Assembly (NCBI RefSeq): GCF_900496995.4
Contig: NC_044011.1
Span: forward strand, 20,802,041-20,866,040
Source: Aquila chrysaetos chrysaetos
Lineage: Eukaryota > Chordata > Aves > Accipitriformes > Accipitridae
DNA: 64,000 bases
Direction of reading: 5' to 3'
In this document: positions 23,606 through 37,869 of the stretch, piece by piece
How the letters are laid out: every line of letters starts with the position of its first letter
Position numbering within the stretch: the stretch's first letter is position 1
Position numbers and translations under genes: made by a program
The notes under the pieces: model-generated
Databases searched by the model: none
Told to the model about the DNA's origin: nothing
What the model saw: the letters and a program-made list of their open reading frames with translations, nothing else

Positions 23606-23737
23606 GTTCTATTAAACTGTTCTTATCTGAGCCCACGAGTTTTATCTTTTTCTTTCCAATTCTCTCCCCCATCCCACTGGGTGGGGGAGTGAGCGGCTGT
23701 GTGGTCCTTAATTACCGGCTGGGATTAAACCACGACA
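23606..23737 (+). mobile_element. 3' end of an avian ERV LTR (solo fragment)
   Basis: The stretch from TTCTATTAAACTGTTCTTAT to GGCTGGGATTAAACCACGACA matches the 3' part of a bird LTR family as I remember it: ATTAAA polyadenylation signal, CCCACGAG, a C/T-rich stretch, GTGGGGGAGTGAGCGGCTGTG, then the terminal CACGACA. Its 5' portion is missing or too diverged to see. The same terminus closes the 63-bp element at 11295-11357. Confidence 0.75.
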
Positions 23738-26415
23738 GATGCAGAAGGTGTTTTTCCAAGGACCTGATAGCTGCTCTGCAACCAGTAGCACTAATACCAT
23801 TAATACTGTGGTTACTGACATGTGTGTCACCACAGGCTGATATGATCAGAGGTAGCTTCTAGGCAATGGAGATTAATTTCAGTATGTTTGCATGAGAAAC
23901 CTTCTCTTTTGTTTTACTGGACCTTCTCTTTGGGGTGGAGATTTAAGAGTGAGATGCTGGTTAGGTTAAAACCCACTAGGGAAAATTAACATGCAAGACT
24001 AGACAAATCTGTGTTGGAATGAGGTAAGGGATACCAATTCCAGATGGAATAAAAAGCAGTCTATTAGAAAGAAGAATTTAAGTCATGGGGGTGTTTCTAT
24101 TCATTTGAATTTGAGCAAGTATCTGGCTTTAATTTTCGATAGTACTGCAAATGAGCAGAAACTATTTGTCTAAGGCAGGATTTGAGACTTATCCGATAAA
24201 TACTATGTCAGAGGCAATCGCTCTATATTCTTGGAGAGAATAGCAATTTTCAACTACTTCTAGAAGCATATCAGTCTTGATCACAAGAAATATCAGTCAG
24301 GAAGTTATCTTAATTGTAACTGGAGTGCAGTTTAGAATGATAAGCCCAGGGCTTGGGTTTCAGGTGCTACCCTGGTAATGGTAAAAAAAGAAATTGTGCT
24401 AAAGAACAGTGTAACTCATTTCAGAAGACAGCAGATCTTTTAAGGCAAAATATACTCAATTTGATGCGACTATGGCTGAATTTTCAAGCATACCTGTACA
24501 ATTCTGCTGAAGTTAGTGGAATATACAGGCACCAGAGTCAATTGGTTTATCTTTGAGTCTCAAACCTTTGTGCCTTGCTGATTAGGCAGCATATGTTGTT
24601 TGGGGCTCTTGTGTTTTTCCAGCTTTCCTTGTAGCTGGCAACAACTGCATATACCAAATAATAAGGAGGTAGACAAAATGCAAGGAGACAGTAAAATACA
24701 GTACTTTCAAATGCATCAGCAAATACCAAGAACTTATCCCATACATGATCTGAAAAGAAAAATGGTTGATCGAATTTGGATTTGTCCAAAACATCTGCTG
24801 TTTCTGTTCTTACAGTCTGGTGACCGAAAGGGAACGTTAGAAAACGTAACGATCTCAAAAGTGTAGTTCAAGAAGATAATCCCATTTCTGAATTACAAAA
24901 GACAGATTTTTTTTTTTTTTTTCTTGTTTTAAGGGAACTGCATGAGTGGGATCATCAGTTCTGACCTGGACTACTTGGTTACTGTGGTGATGTGATTTGT
25001 GCCACTGTTGGCATAACAACATGAAATTTAACTACTTGCAGCTCAAAAGTGGCCTTTCTTCTGCTGTACAGTGATGATTTCTTCTTCCATTAGTTTTCCA
25101 TCTTCTCTCTCTCTTCACAAAGCAGGAGTGGCTGATATTGACACCTCATGACAGTTGCTGGAATCACAATGTGCCAGTCAGGACAGCCTTTGGGTTTAGT
25201 TGTTACACAAAGACTGCACACAATAATATGTAGTAGCTATGTTGGCAAGCCACAGACAAGTGTAATGTCACAGAATAGCTCATACCTGCAAGGGAGAAGC
25301 TGTCGTAACTTTTGAGGCTGTTGGGATCCATAGTAGCCACCTTCCATAACAAAAGCATCTATCAACATAGTGAAAATGCTATCCTGTAAGAAAGAATTAA
25401 AGATAGCATACATCATTGTCTAAAAGTATGCATGTGCAAGCCCTCCTGAAACTGAAACACTGCCACCAATGTACTTGAATGAGATTTACTTTGCCCTGGT
25501 GTTGAAGGGGAAGGGAGTATAACGCTGTTTTGAAATACAGACCAGATTTTTTTTTTTTGTGCATTTGATTTTATTAATTTTTCCCCAACTCCTTTACATG
25601 CCACACCAAATAGGTCACAGGGTTTATTGTTGTAGACTTGTAAATTGGAAAAGAAGTCAAGCCAGTAGCCTGGAACATCAGGACCTTGCAGACCTTGGCA
25701 AGTAGCCTGCAGCAACAGTGTGAGTGTGCTCATGTGTGGTGCTGCTGGAGTCTTCCTCACGCAGAATGTTCAGGTCTTCTCTGGTTGTCCTCATTGTTCA
25801 ACTGTGATAAGACAGCCTTTATCCATAGTGCACATTTGAACCTTTGGGGAGAGTTGCTGGAAATTTTGTAGAGGTTAGATATTTATTTGCTTTCCTGAGA
25901 GCTGTTGCAATCATTCCAGAGCACTGCAGAATGATGTGATGTTAACACACACAGATGGAGTGAATCAGCTTGTCAGAAATTCAATTAAAAACAAACACAT
26001 AAAAATGAAAAAGCCAAACCAGAATAGGTATGTGCTAAAAGCCCTTTTTATGACTGGTGAATCTGTAGCATAATTCATGTTTCCTTGCAGCTGAGGGATT
26101 GCAGAGAGACAGATTCCCACCTGCCCTGAAGTTTAATCCTTGCATGACATGCTTTAACTGGAATACCCATGTTACCAGTCTGGGACCGATTCGGTGCTGT
26201 GCTGTGTGTGTATGCGTACCACAAATGGAAGGTAGAGAATTCTAGGATAAGGTGAAGAGACTCATTCCCTGTTACTCCAAGTTTCTTCCTTCATTAATTC
26301 ATTGGTTTGGCGCCTCACTTCTTAGAATCTTTTTGCTAATTTGAAAGGCCATAGCAGTTCCACGTTTGTGCCTTGAGGGGCTGCATGCTTCAGCTAAGGT
26401 GCTTCCGTAGGAAGT
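23738..26415. other. SMIM28 3' flank
   Basis: No coding exon is recognised. The part nearest SMIM28 (about 25.86-26.41 kb) is likely its 3' UTR on the minus strand. A T run lies at 24907-24922 and another near 25550. Confidence 0.5.
25882..25887 (-). terminator. candidate SMIM28 polyadenylation signal
   Basis: AATAAA on the minus strand about 530 bases beyond the SMIM28 stop. Another AATAAA (26415-26420) overlaps the stop codon itself, and more occur further downstream, so the functional site is not decided. Confidence 0.3.
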
Positions 26416-26820
<405 letters not shown>

Positions 26821-27129
26821 TCAAAGCACATAGGTAGTGTGTTGGACTCCTGGAGACCTCCTAATCGGAGAGATAAAAATACATTCTCCATCTCCCCCCG
26901 CTATGACGTAGCAGTTGCTTTTCCAAATTACTTTCTGTCTGCATTAGTGGTAGTCAAGCAATATGTTTTGCAGGCTCATGAATTGTCTAGTTCTGTTTGC
27001 TGGTCCATTAAAACAAATGACAACTAAAGACAAAAGAAATGGAGAAGTTGCAAAGAGTGGTGGGTTTCTAGGAAACCCTGTCTCCAATGGGGAAAAAACC
27101 CAACAACCTGGAACTGTATGTAGTTTGGT

Positions 27130-27450
27130 ATGCAATTTTTATTGCTCTTGGATTATACTGGGTCTTCTTCAGGGGAGATCGGTCCAGCTTTTAAAACTTG
27201 GGAGAACACTGAATTGCAGAGGAATAGGGCTGGTGATCCACCACCTATTGTTGTTTCTCTCTATTTGGAAAACTCTACTGTTTACTTTAAAGAACAAATA
27301 TTACAACAACTATCCCTTTCATCAGGACCCACTGCCTACAATACCTGTTTGGGCTGTTCTAACCTTACAGGCCAGCCCCTAATAAAACACAGTATGTCAG
27401 GACAGCCTGGACTGGGGCTTTTTCTTGAGCTTGTTCTGCCAGCTGTCTAA
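27130..27450 (+). other. unassigned 106-codon open frame
   Basis: The plus-strand frame opens at an ATG and ends TAA. It encodes two N-glycosylation sequons (N-S-T and N-L-T) and a C-x2-C pair (N-T-C-L-G-C-S-N-L-T). The composition looks like an ectodomain fragment, perhaps an old envelope gene or a single exon. I do not recognise it, and there is no second exon or LTR beside it. It may simply be chance. Confidence 0.2.
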
Positions 27451-30394
27451 GAATAATTTTCCCTATTTAAAACTGAAAAATGAACTTCTGGTCTAAGAGT
27501 AATAGCAGTTGTGACTGCTGTGTCAGCTTTGTCTCCCGCAAAATGTAGCGCAAAAGACCTCTGTCCCACAGCTTTTGAATTGTGCTGTAGTGTTAACAGG
27601 GGTTATAAGCTATTGTTAAAAAAACCCAACATTTGTGCTTTTCTGTTGTATTAGCTTCATTTTTTAAAATTTAATATAGCTTATTTCCAGTCTGACTCTA
27701 TCTAGCTCTTGCTCCTAATAACTGCATCTCATTCAGAGTCTAGTCTAGAGAGGGGGTGAAACTCAAACCCTAAAATGCTGTTTATTATCAATTCATTCCC
27801 TTTGTAAGTACTTGAAGACTGTAATCAGATGGCTTTCTCACATTTTTATGGTGAGACTGAACAGGTCAATGGATCAGATTTCCTTTATTTTGAACGAAGG
27901 CAGCTTTTCAAGCTAGGAGAACTCGAGTGGTTCTTTCCTCAAAGCATTTGGAAGCAGGGATCCAAACGGGCTGTTTGCAGTAATGGCTTTGTGAAAAGGG
28001 CCAGTAACTCCAGTGCGTCCTTCTTAGTCTACAAAAGCTTTCTCTGCTTATTCTTCCAAGAATCATGGTCATTCTTTTAGCTACAAAATCACACTGTAAC
28101 CTACGTTCATCTCGTTATTTACCAGGCATTTGTTACCTCTCCACTTTATTGTCATATTATGGAATTCTTAGTATGAGGTCATGCCTAAGAAAAAGAAAGT
28201 AAATAGGTTTTGACTTCTAACAAATAGTGTAGGGGAGATTTCTGCTTTTTTTCCTGAGGTATTGTGGGTCTGAAGCCAAACCCATTAAAGTAATTTTAAA
28301 ATACATTGAAACTTTTGTGGAGTAGCTATTGAGCTTTTTTGCCCAGCTGTCTTTTACCACAAAAATGCATACTAAAGAACTATTTCATATTTACTGATCA
28401 TTTCTTATTAAAGAGTTTCTGGCAGTACAGGCTGTTGTCTTACCTGACCATTAAATGAGCTACAGGAAACAGCAGAGTTGGAAGCAACTGTTCAGCTATT
28501 ACTCTAATGCAGATGTTAAATCACTTTTTAAAAATGAGGGTTTTTGGGTTTTTTTTTTTGAAGTTTGCTAACGCTTTTTTAGTATGTCTTATGAGGTGCA
28601 TAAAACGCTTCACAGGAGAATGAGAAAAAGCATTCAGTATTATGTTTGTGCACTACGTATATTGACACTCACTGGTACTGTTGTGTTACTGATACTCTTA
28701 TAATAAATATTTAGAAGAGCTGAGCTTATACTGGACAGCATTATTCATGACCAGTGAAGAGTAAGTTTTTGAGATCCAAGTGTAAGTTTTGGGTTTAATT
28801 TGTAGGGAGTAGGCTTCCAGTCAGGTTAAGAGTTGTTCTTGGGATCTGTGAGTTGTACACTGTTGTGGTTGTTTGTGAGGATAGAGGGTGAGACTGTGCC
28901 AGCATTTCCTACATGAGACTAGTAAAAGATATATAAAGCCCTGATTCTCTTACCTTTAAACTCAGTGCCACTTCCCTGTAAATTTCACTGAAAGGATATT
29001 CATGTTTTAAATAATGGCCAAGGACGGCGCATCCTTTGTGTGCTGGTGGAAGCACAGACTAGTGTTACGGTTGTCTGACACGTCCTGTCGTAAGACACGG
29101 CCTCAGACAAAGACCGGACTTCAGAGAGTCTGCAGGATGGCGAGGAGACAGAGGAGGGACTGGTGGGTTGGATGTGGATTTGAAGCACAGGACGAGAACT
29201 GCTGTTTCTGAAGTGAGGAGCTGTGGACTCGTCAGGGGAGGGCAGAGTGGAGAAGGGGGCAGATCAGAATTGTGCAGCGGTGTGGATGGAGAGCCTCGGC
29301 TTGTGAGGAGGATGCATAAGATGGAAAGCTGTGGGGAGGAAAGCCAAAAGGGAACTGAGAATGAGGGCAGTAGGAATGGTTAGGACCAAGCAGAGAAGTC
29401 TGAGGAACAAATGGTGGGGGTCCTCTCTCGCTGCACCAGTCCCATTCTCTTTGCAGAAGAAGAAAAAGGAAAGGGCTAGTGGCAAATGGGGAGGCCAGGG
29501 AAGGAAAGGTTAAGCTTAATGGAAGGAATTAACAAACGGTCTTTGGTCTCAGGGGAATACTTTGCTCCAAAGCCTTAACTGGAACCCAGCAGTCTTGGGA
29601 CTTGCAAAGAAATACCCACCAACAGAAATATCTAAAATATATTATTGTTGGAGGGGCCAATTTGCATCTAATGGTAAGAAAATGGAAGAAGAGAAACTAT
29701 TTGTAGTATGAGCTAGCTCAGATGGCCACAGTCTGCGAAGTAGGTATAAAAGGACAACCTAGATTCATTTGGGTGTCAGTGTAGTTACTTGCCTGAAAAC
29801 TCTCCCTTTTTGTTTAAAACCCTCCAAGGATAACCTAAAGCATTGCTTCCAAAGTTGCAAATTCAAGCCCTCAAGGCTGAATAAATGCCAGAGTTTTGGA
29901 AATCTGTGAATCCATAATTTGATCCACAACACACATCATTTTTAATTATGTTATTGTGTACAAAGTGCCTACTCTAGGGTTGTGATAGCTTGCTTGGGGA
30001 AGAAGACCACAGTACCTCAGGGTAGTGCGTTGCAGGATATGGAGAGTACGTACTGACCGAGTCAGGAGGCTGGGGGAAGAGAGAAGACTGCCTGCTAGTT
30101 TGTGATAGTGAATGCTCTCCTGGGGAGCTGTACTCCTGTATCTGTTACTGAATGCTCTGGTGGGGGCAAGATAGTTCAGCTGAGGTGTTTGTGGTGGGTT
30201 ATTCATTAGTTGTACCTCGCTTTGAGTGCCTGGGTTGAGATCCCTGGTCTGGTCTGTAGAAATTCTGCATCTGTGTTGCTGTCTCTGAAGGTGGAAGAGG
30301 GATGCCCTAAGCCTGTAAGTACTTTATTACACTAAGGGATCTGAGCAAAAATGACATATAAGTAATTATAAAACAGTTCATACCCTCTTGTACT

Positions 30395-30475
30395 CCCTGA
30401 AGTGGTCAGGCAGTTGGACTAGATGATTGTTGTAGGTCCCTTCCAACTGAACTACTCCTATTCTATCCTTTTCTA
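30395..30475 (+). mobile_element. CR1 3' tail fragment
   Basis: GGCAGTTGGACTAGATGATT, then GTAGGTCCCTTCCAACTGAA and CTATTCTATC, matches the diverged CR1 3' UTR and octamer end. It is about 80 bp long, truncated, and lies in the SMIM28 intron in opposite orientation to the gene. Confidence 0.85.
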
Positions 30476-31283
30476 TTAAAAATAACTACACAAGTGCCCG
30501 GTGACTATCTATTCAGTCATGTGTACAAAACAAGACACAAGAAATTTGTTGTTTGAAGAAGATGCAGTAAATAAGACCCTGGGCTGCATGTTGAGAAAGG
30601 TGGGCAGAGCAGCACATTGAATGGCTAGTGATGAAGTGAATACAATGTCCTGTGAAAGAACAGTGAGTGTGTCTTGCTACTGTTTTGCAGATTGTAGTAT
30701 GTGAAGCAAGTAGGATTAAGGATTGAGTAATATGTTTTTCTGTATGCTAACAGGTAACAGTAAGGACCAGTTTTCCTCAGTCTGTGTTTCAAAGTGTCCA
30801 TAACTTTTTAAATGCAGCTAACATTAAGCCTTAGCTTTCCTATTTGGGTGAAATAATCTGTAGGCTACTTAGTTTATTATTTGACTTGAAATTTGTTTTA
30901 ATAAGTTAATACTGCCCCATAGATGCCCAGAACCTGAACAGGGACTTACATGTCCATTTTGATACTGCCTCCAGCCAAACATTTACATGGACTGATTTTA
31001 CATTGAGATGTAGTTAAAAAAGCTGATTAACTTCTTGTAGGTATCCAGATATATATCAAATGTATTGGGAGACAATTGAGCACTATTAGTCTCCATTTTT
31101 CTGTTGTGGTTTTGTGCCCATTTCTGGGATGAGTGGCTAAGGGGCTACTGAAGAATGTTGCAAAGATCTTGACATAAAGACTTGGAAAATCTTACAGCCA
31201 TTAAAAAAAATTATACTAAAAATAGAAATAATTTTAATAAAATGAAACAAAGGTCACATCATAGAAAAAATTAATAATTGCTC

Positions 31284-31357
31284 TGAAGTTCTAAACTAAA
31301 ACTAAAGTTCTAAACTGAACTAAAACTAACTTCTAAAACTGAAGCTCTAAAACTGGA
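31284..31357 (+). repeat. degenerate short tandem repeat
   Basis: Units resembling AAGTTCTAAACTAAAACTAA recur about three to four times (GAAGTTCTAAACTAAAACTA, AAGTTCTAAACTGAACTAAA, ACTTCTAAAACTGAAGCTCT). Period is about 17-23 bases and imperfect. Confidence 0.7.
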
Positions 31358-33334
31358 AAAGGGACCAGTGTGTATAGGTATCAGAAATAGCTGCCAGAAC
31401 TGGAAAATAAAATGATCTAGAAACAAAACTGAATCTTCAGCAATTGAAATGAAAGTGTAAGCAAATAAACCAACTGCAGAACATATATAAAGTAAAATCT
31501 TCTACTGTTTAACAGCTGGAAGTTTCCAAACCAAGCATATAAAGTGACTGAGGGAATTATTTGGTAGTGTTTTCTTGACTGGTTTGGTTTTGATGCTGCT
31601 GCTTCACTGGAGGTCAGCGTGCTCTGCCTGTGTCATCACAAGCAGCTATTATCAGGTTTGTAATTGACAAAAATAAGGCTCTGACTTCCAGCATGAAATA
31701 AGTTACAGACCCATAAATACAGGGAAAATATCCTTTATAAAGAGAAAGGCAGAAAAGGGCATGAGGGTGAAAGGAATTATGTTTCTAAAAAGTCCTCTCT
31801 TTTCCCAGAAATGATTTTTAGTGGGATGTTTTGGCCATTGTAGGCTCATGTTTATTCCCTTCCTTTCATTTGTATCTTTGTAGGGACTGAAGCAGAGTTT
31901 TCCCAAACACTGAGCACAGACTAGAAGTAGTAAAGCCTTTCATTAGTAATCTGTCTGCCAAATTTTTTTAACATGCTGAGAATGTACAGTTTACAGTTTA
32001 CATGACTCATATCAGTTTAGATGAGCTTTTACTCGTTCCTGTTGGTAAAGGAATGAAATGCAGGGTGCAGCCGAGTTGTGTGGCATTTCCATGATGAGTA
32101 ATGGAATGGGTTTAGAATTGAACTCTTTGTCTAGACAAAAGAAGCCTAGTACCTGGCTTTGAAGGGAATGACCTAATAAGGCTAAACATGAGTTTAAAGA
32201 GAGCTTTTGTGTAAAGATAGAAAAATGAAAGTTTATTTGGCTTGCTTAAGTTCCCATTGAAGTGATTGTTTGATTGGTGCCAGGATTTATCGTGTTGCTA
32301 ATGATTTATTAGGGTACTAAGAACTTTATTAAGATTATTTGTATTAATATAGGCCATATTTATACTAATATCTTTTGAAGTTGAATCAGAAAACTGATAC
32401 TTCTGAAATGTTTTAAGCGGATTTGGAACGAAGTCTGCTTTGAAGTCATTAGGTTGTGGTCCACATATAGGTGCTTTTCCAAGCTTCATCCTACTTCTTA
32501 AAGTTGATTCGTTATTGCTTGTAAAAAGCAAAAACATAGCTCTGGCAAATAGTTTTTGTATACATTAATTATGACACATAATTTTAAAGCGAGCCTAGAT
32601 TTACACTGAATTTTCAAATACTTGTTAGAATGTGACTCTGGTGATGCTGTTTGTTTCTCACTGTCAGACAAAACCAGTCTCAAGGTGTGAAGACATTGTC
32701 TTTGCCATTCTAACTCTGGCAAAGTTACTGATGAGGTAGACTTTGTTAAAATTGTAGAGGCGTTTAAAAACTACTTTTTCTCCTATTTTGACCCTACCCC
32801 CTTTTATTTTACAATGGTACACTTGATACCTCAGCTAAGTAGCATGGCCAGTTCATTTATTAATGCTACTTGACTCAGATGGCCATTTACTGGGGATATA
32901 TGTGCACCTTAAATTATTATTTCTTTTGCTGTCTCACAGACAAAGCCAGAAAGGCAGGCTGTGTTTTCATCTCCGAGGGCTATTTCCCTCCCCCCACTTG
33001 CCTGCATGTGATCCTCTCTCGCAGAAGTAATCAGCGCACAGCTTAGGGAACAGGAGTTCATTGCTGCCTGCTACTGACTCTTAACATCTGCAGAAAGGCT
33101 TCATGGGACCAGATCCAAAGCATAAACATGCATTTAAAAGAAAGGAAATCAAGGAATAGCAGAATGCATTATGCTTAAAAGAAATAAACTTCTTTACCTG
33201 TTGCTCCATCAAGATTTTTCCATCTAATGTTTTTCTTTCCCCACAAATGTGTTTAAAACAACTTAACAGCAATAAATAAATGCTCTGACTCTATGTAATT
33301 GAGTAGTACTGCTTTGATATGTCTCGGGTATTTA

Positions 33335-33637
<303 letters not shown>

Positions 33638-33665
33638 TTAATGATCCCTCTTAAATGATATCCCG

Positions 33666-33671
33666 TTTATA
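33666..33671 (-). promoter_or_regulatory. candidate SMIM28 TATA box
   Basis: On the minus strand CTATAAACGG sits 131 bases upstream of the SMIM28 ATG, which would give a 5' UTR of about 100 bases. A GC box-like GGGAGGCGGGGAC lies between it and the ATG (near 33597-33610). Inference only. Confidence 0.4.
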
Positions 33672-36600
33672 GTGGAAAAGAAAAAAAGAAGTTAGACCCC
33701 CCCACCCCCCCTGTCATCAGGAAGCCAAGCAAATAGATCTCAGAGCCTCTCCCCACTTCCAACTCAATCTCTCTGGATTTGCTTCGGTGGCCTACATTAC
33801 CAGCAAAGCTGGCATCAGGTATCCGGGAGCCGGGACTGATAGTGCTCTGATTGGAGCGCTCCCTGCATTAGGATTATTAAAAGGGGAATTTGCATGTGAA
33901 TCTGAGCCCACATGGTCATGACTCCGTGTGGATAAATAACACTCTATATTTAGGTACCTAATAAACACTTTTTCCAACAAAATAAAAATAAATAAAACCC
34001 ATGCTTGTATGTCGAGAGCAAAGGTTCCCCCTCAGTTATGCAGTGCGAGGAGGAACCATGATCCAGGCAGGTTTTTCCTCCCTGTTGCTGGAACATACAG
34101 TAAACAGTGAGAGTGGTTTCTGGGTAGAGAGACAAGGACACAAAGCTAAATGCTGTGCTGAATTATTTAGCAGCGTTAGGATGTCGATGTTAATGATAAA
34201 TCCAGAGAGAGAGCTCTGCCAGGAAAGCTTTGGTCACTGAGAGTATATGATTGCTTTCAGTAATAACGAGTTGTCTGTTCAGTTAAATCAGGACTTGTTT
34301 ACAGCTTTCTAGGATACATGTTGTTAAATGGCAATTGTTTCCAGTGAGAAGCCTTTGTGCTGTTTATCCAGCAAACCCCCCCCCCCCCCCACTTATATAT
34401 GTTAACTTCTGAAGGGAGGAATATTTAATCTAAGTTGAAAGCTGAATCAAGGTTTAACTCTTACTGAAAAGTTGGAGGTGTCTTTTTCTGCCTTGCTGTG
34501 AGCAGAGGGAGAAGCTGTTGGTAATACCCCATTCAACTGTGATGTATTTTGCATGGTTTCTCAGGGCTAACCTGTTCAAACAAAAGTTGTCTGGGACTGA
34601 TGATACAAAATCGGGGCCGGAATTGTAACCTTTTATTTCTTGATTGGACTTCCTTTCATCAACTCTTCTTCTGAGCTTATGGCTCCCCCAAAATTGCAGG
34701 CCTAATTGGCAACAGGCTGAACTCCCACAGCTCCAACAAGGGCAGTCGGAAGTGCCAGCACTCGACGTTTCTAGCGAGAGGACTCTGGAAGAGCCTGTTC
34801 CAAGGCTGGCTGTGATCCCTGCAACTGCAGCATGCGGGAGTGATTTACCCTGCAGGTGAACCTGGGCTGTGGGAAAGAGAGGATGTTGTTTGATAAATCT
34901 GTCCCGTTCTATTACCGAAGTTGCTGGGTAAGCAGTGGGCAGGGAGCAATAATATTGAATGAGGGGTTGGTCTTGGTGCTGAAGCAGCTGCATCGTTTGT
35001 TGGAAACTGGACCCTGGACCCTGCTCTCGCTTCTGCTGAGGAGGTCCCGCATGAAGCTAGAAAGGTCACCTCAGCAAAGCCCTTGCACGCTTGTGAGAAG
35101 ACTCGTCCTTTCCTCGGTGTCTCGCTTGTCATCTTGGAAAGCACTTTGAGAGGTGGCGACTGCTTGCAGCTGCAGCCAGAGCCCAGGGAGTTATGCTGTG
35201 AATTACAACGCCCCCTGAGAAGCCGGGTCCTAAATGTGGCTTAACAGGTCACACCAAGGCAGTGAAATACTTCTGACTTGATGCCTTGACACCTTGTACG
35301 AAAGCAAGAGTGACGACCATCTTTTCCAAACTGGTGTTAACATAAATTCCTTAAGGAGTCTTGTGACTGTGTAGCTTAAAACTGTCATCTCACATGCAAG
35401 CAGGAAACATTCATATACTATCTTAATTAGGGTCTTAATACAGCCCCTAAGATTATTAATGCTATTTTTAAAAGCTTGCTGTAAATTTGCTTTGGGACTG
35501 TGTCATGAATAATGAGGAGAAGTAAAAAATTATGTCTACTTACAGTGTAAACACCCTGTTTGGCATCCTTGGATTCTAGTTAGATGAATTTTAGCCAAAA
35601 AAGGTGTGTGCTTTTAAGACTCACTGACCTGATTTACTAAGTGCTGCTTTGAATTCTTGACCTCTGGAAAATGTTTAAGAATGATTTAATTTGGTAGAGC
35701 TGAGGCCAAATGGGAATTTGGGGAAATGTGGTGGTCTCTGTCATGCAGGTAATGAGAATATAAGATAATGATTGTCTCTCTGGCTTTTTATATAATCAGT
35801 GGACCCAGCAGGAAGATTAGTGAGAGTAATGGGGATACCATCTTTCTACTGCCAGTGATCAGATGCCCGTTTGACATATTGCCTTTGTAGAGAAGATCTG
35901 CTCTTGTGCAGAGCTGGAAAAGTACCACTTAAGACTGGATTTGTGATGGCAAATCTGTTGCAGATTTCTACCAGCTTTGTGGCGTACACATGATACTTAT
36001 TTCTCCTTCTGAACAAAGAGTTCATAAGTACCACCATAGTTTGGGCATGCTGTAGTGTGGAAGTTGAGGGGAGGAGGAACATCCTTAATTCCAAGCCCTA
36101 TGGCCAGATTTCAGGCTTGCCGCTTTGAAGCGCAGCGGAGGTTGACCTTTGGGGGTCTTCAGACCTTGACGTGGACAAAAGTTCCCCCCCCTCCCTCCAC
36201 TGGCTTTGTTTTTTGAAATGGTTCAATCTAACAGTTGCCCTGTCAAATAATCTGGAGAAAATAGTTGGTGTGGAATGGTACTGCCAAATTGATTAAAGTT
36301 TGGTAAAGGTTTGTAAAACAATGGCAACATGATGTTTTTAATTGAGGCAGTGTCACTAATATCACTTCCAGTGTTCTAGCAGGGAGAGACTTTCGGAGGA
36401 AGCCACTGCAGAAAATAGGCACCTCCGCTGTCCTCAGTATGAAGCTCAAACTGTCATAAATAATTCATCTTTCTGATTTGCTGAGATATTTGAGGCTAGC
36501 AGTCTAAGTCTAGGCTGTATTGCCACTAATATTGGTAGGGAACAGAATATCCACAGTGCTCTAGATGCCTTTCAAATTTCTTGCTACTTTCTTCCCCCAG

Positions 36601-37597
36601 TTTCTTTTGCTGCTTTCCACAGGTGGTTGTGAACATTCCCTGCTTGAACGACTGCACTGCTGTGAGGGAGGGTGTGAGGGCTAACCTGAATAACACAAAA
36701 CTAAGAATTATAATGGGTGAGGTGTTACCACTGTGAATGGTACTGTGTTGTCAGGTATAGATTCATCAGATGAAATGGAGGGAGATGCTGACTTTTGCCT
36801 ATAACCAGCTGGTAGGTGCTTCTGTGTCCTTCAGGCAGGAGTGGTGTTGGCTCCTGTCCATTCCCTTTCACTTTGGTAATTAAGCAATTCATAGTGATTT
36901 GCTCTTTTTTGGTAAATTTTTCACAATATTGAGATTTTGGCTTTGCTTTTTTGTTAAGCATCAATACATTAGTTTTTCAAAAACAAAGCACCTTCTGAAG
37001 AGCACTCTCCTCCCTGCATCTGACCAAAACCATTGTCACTTCAAAGGGTAGATACAAGTTGGCATAGCCCCACTGAAAACCAGAATTCTGGAGAGCAACA
37101 TTTGTGGACAAGCTGCACATACTCATGGCCTGTAGAAACAGTGACAGGGAGACCCAGTTCCAACACGTGTGCACGCTGATGTTACGTACCTTGATGTAGG
37201 AGCAGCAGCGGCCGTGGGAGCAGAGGTATCGACCTGATGCTGCAGCTGGGTAGCTGAAAGCAAAACCTTTAGAGAAAATGCCAGTGACAGACCTCAGGTT
37301 GCTGCCAGAGCAGGATTGCCACCTGCAGAATATCCCTTAAAGTTTTGTGAGTGTAACGCTTGAAAAGCTCTGTGGCCACAGCAGACTGCTGGTGACTGAC
37401 CAGCATCCATCTGACAATACTGTCTAGAGCTTTAGGTTTTTTATTATCTATTTTTTTGTAATTTCTGTCAATCTAGGTTTAATCCCCTTCATTTACAGTT
37501 AGTCATCCTTACCCTGCATTCTTGTTTTCTCTTATTTAAGTCTGCCAGTATGCACTGTATGGTATTTTGTTCCTATTTAGCCAAACTACAGAAATTC

Positions 37598-37693
37598 TTT
37601 TTTGTTTGTTTGTTTGTAGGGGGTTTTGTGGTTGGTTTTTTTGGTTTGGGGTTTTTTGTTTTGTTTGGGTTTTTTTGTTGTGGTTTTTTTTTT
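37598..37693 (+). repeat. T/G-rich low-complexity tract
   Basis: Nearly pure T and G on the plus strand, including TTTGTTTGTTTGTTTG and TTGGTTTGGGGTTTTTTG. C and A are almost absent. One of five such tracts between 37.6 and 46.4 kb, all with T/G on the plus strand. Confidence 0.9.
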
Positions 37694-37869
37694 CTTCAGC
37701 CCACCTCACCTTGTGTAATCGCTTAGCCATCTTGTCAATGCTTTGCAACCCTTTTGGGACGCTGGGACACCAAACAACCTGCTGTATAAGAGCACTGTCC
37801 AAAAGTGAGCTGTCATCTTTTGCCTCGGCCAGCAAAAGGTGGGCACTTGGTGGGACGGGCAGCTTTCCC

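Noticed and set aside
1-26000. HEBP2 exons
   Set aside because: Expected by synteny to the left of SMIM28, but no SOUL/HEBP-domain segment was recognised on either strand; it is probably outside the window.
29000-29520. Cluster of overlapping short frames on both strands
   Set aside because: No domain, no linked splice sites, and the composition (purine-rich plus strand) explains the lack of stops.
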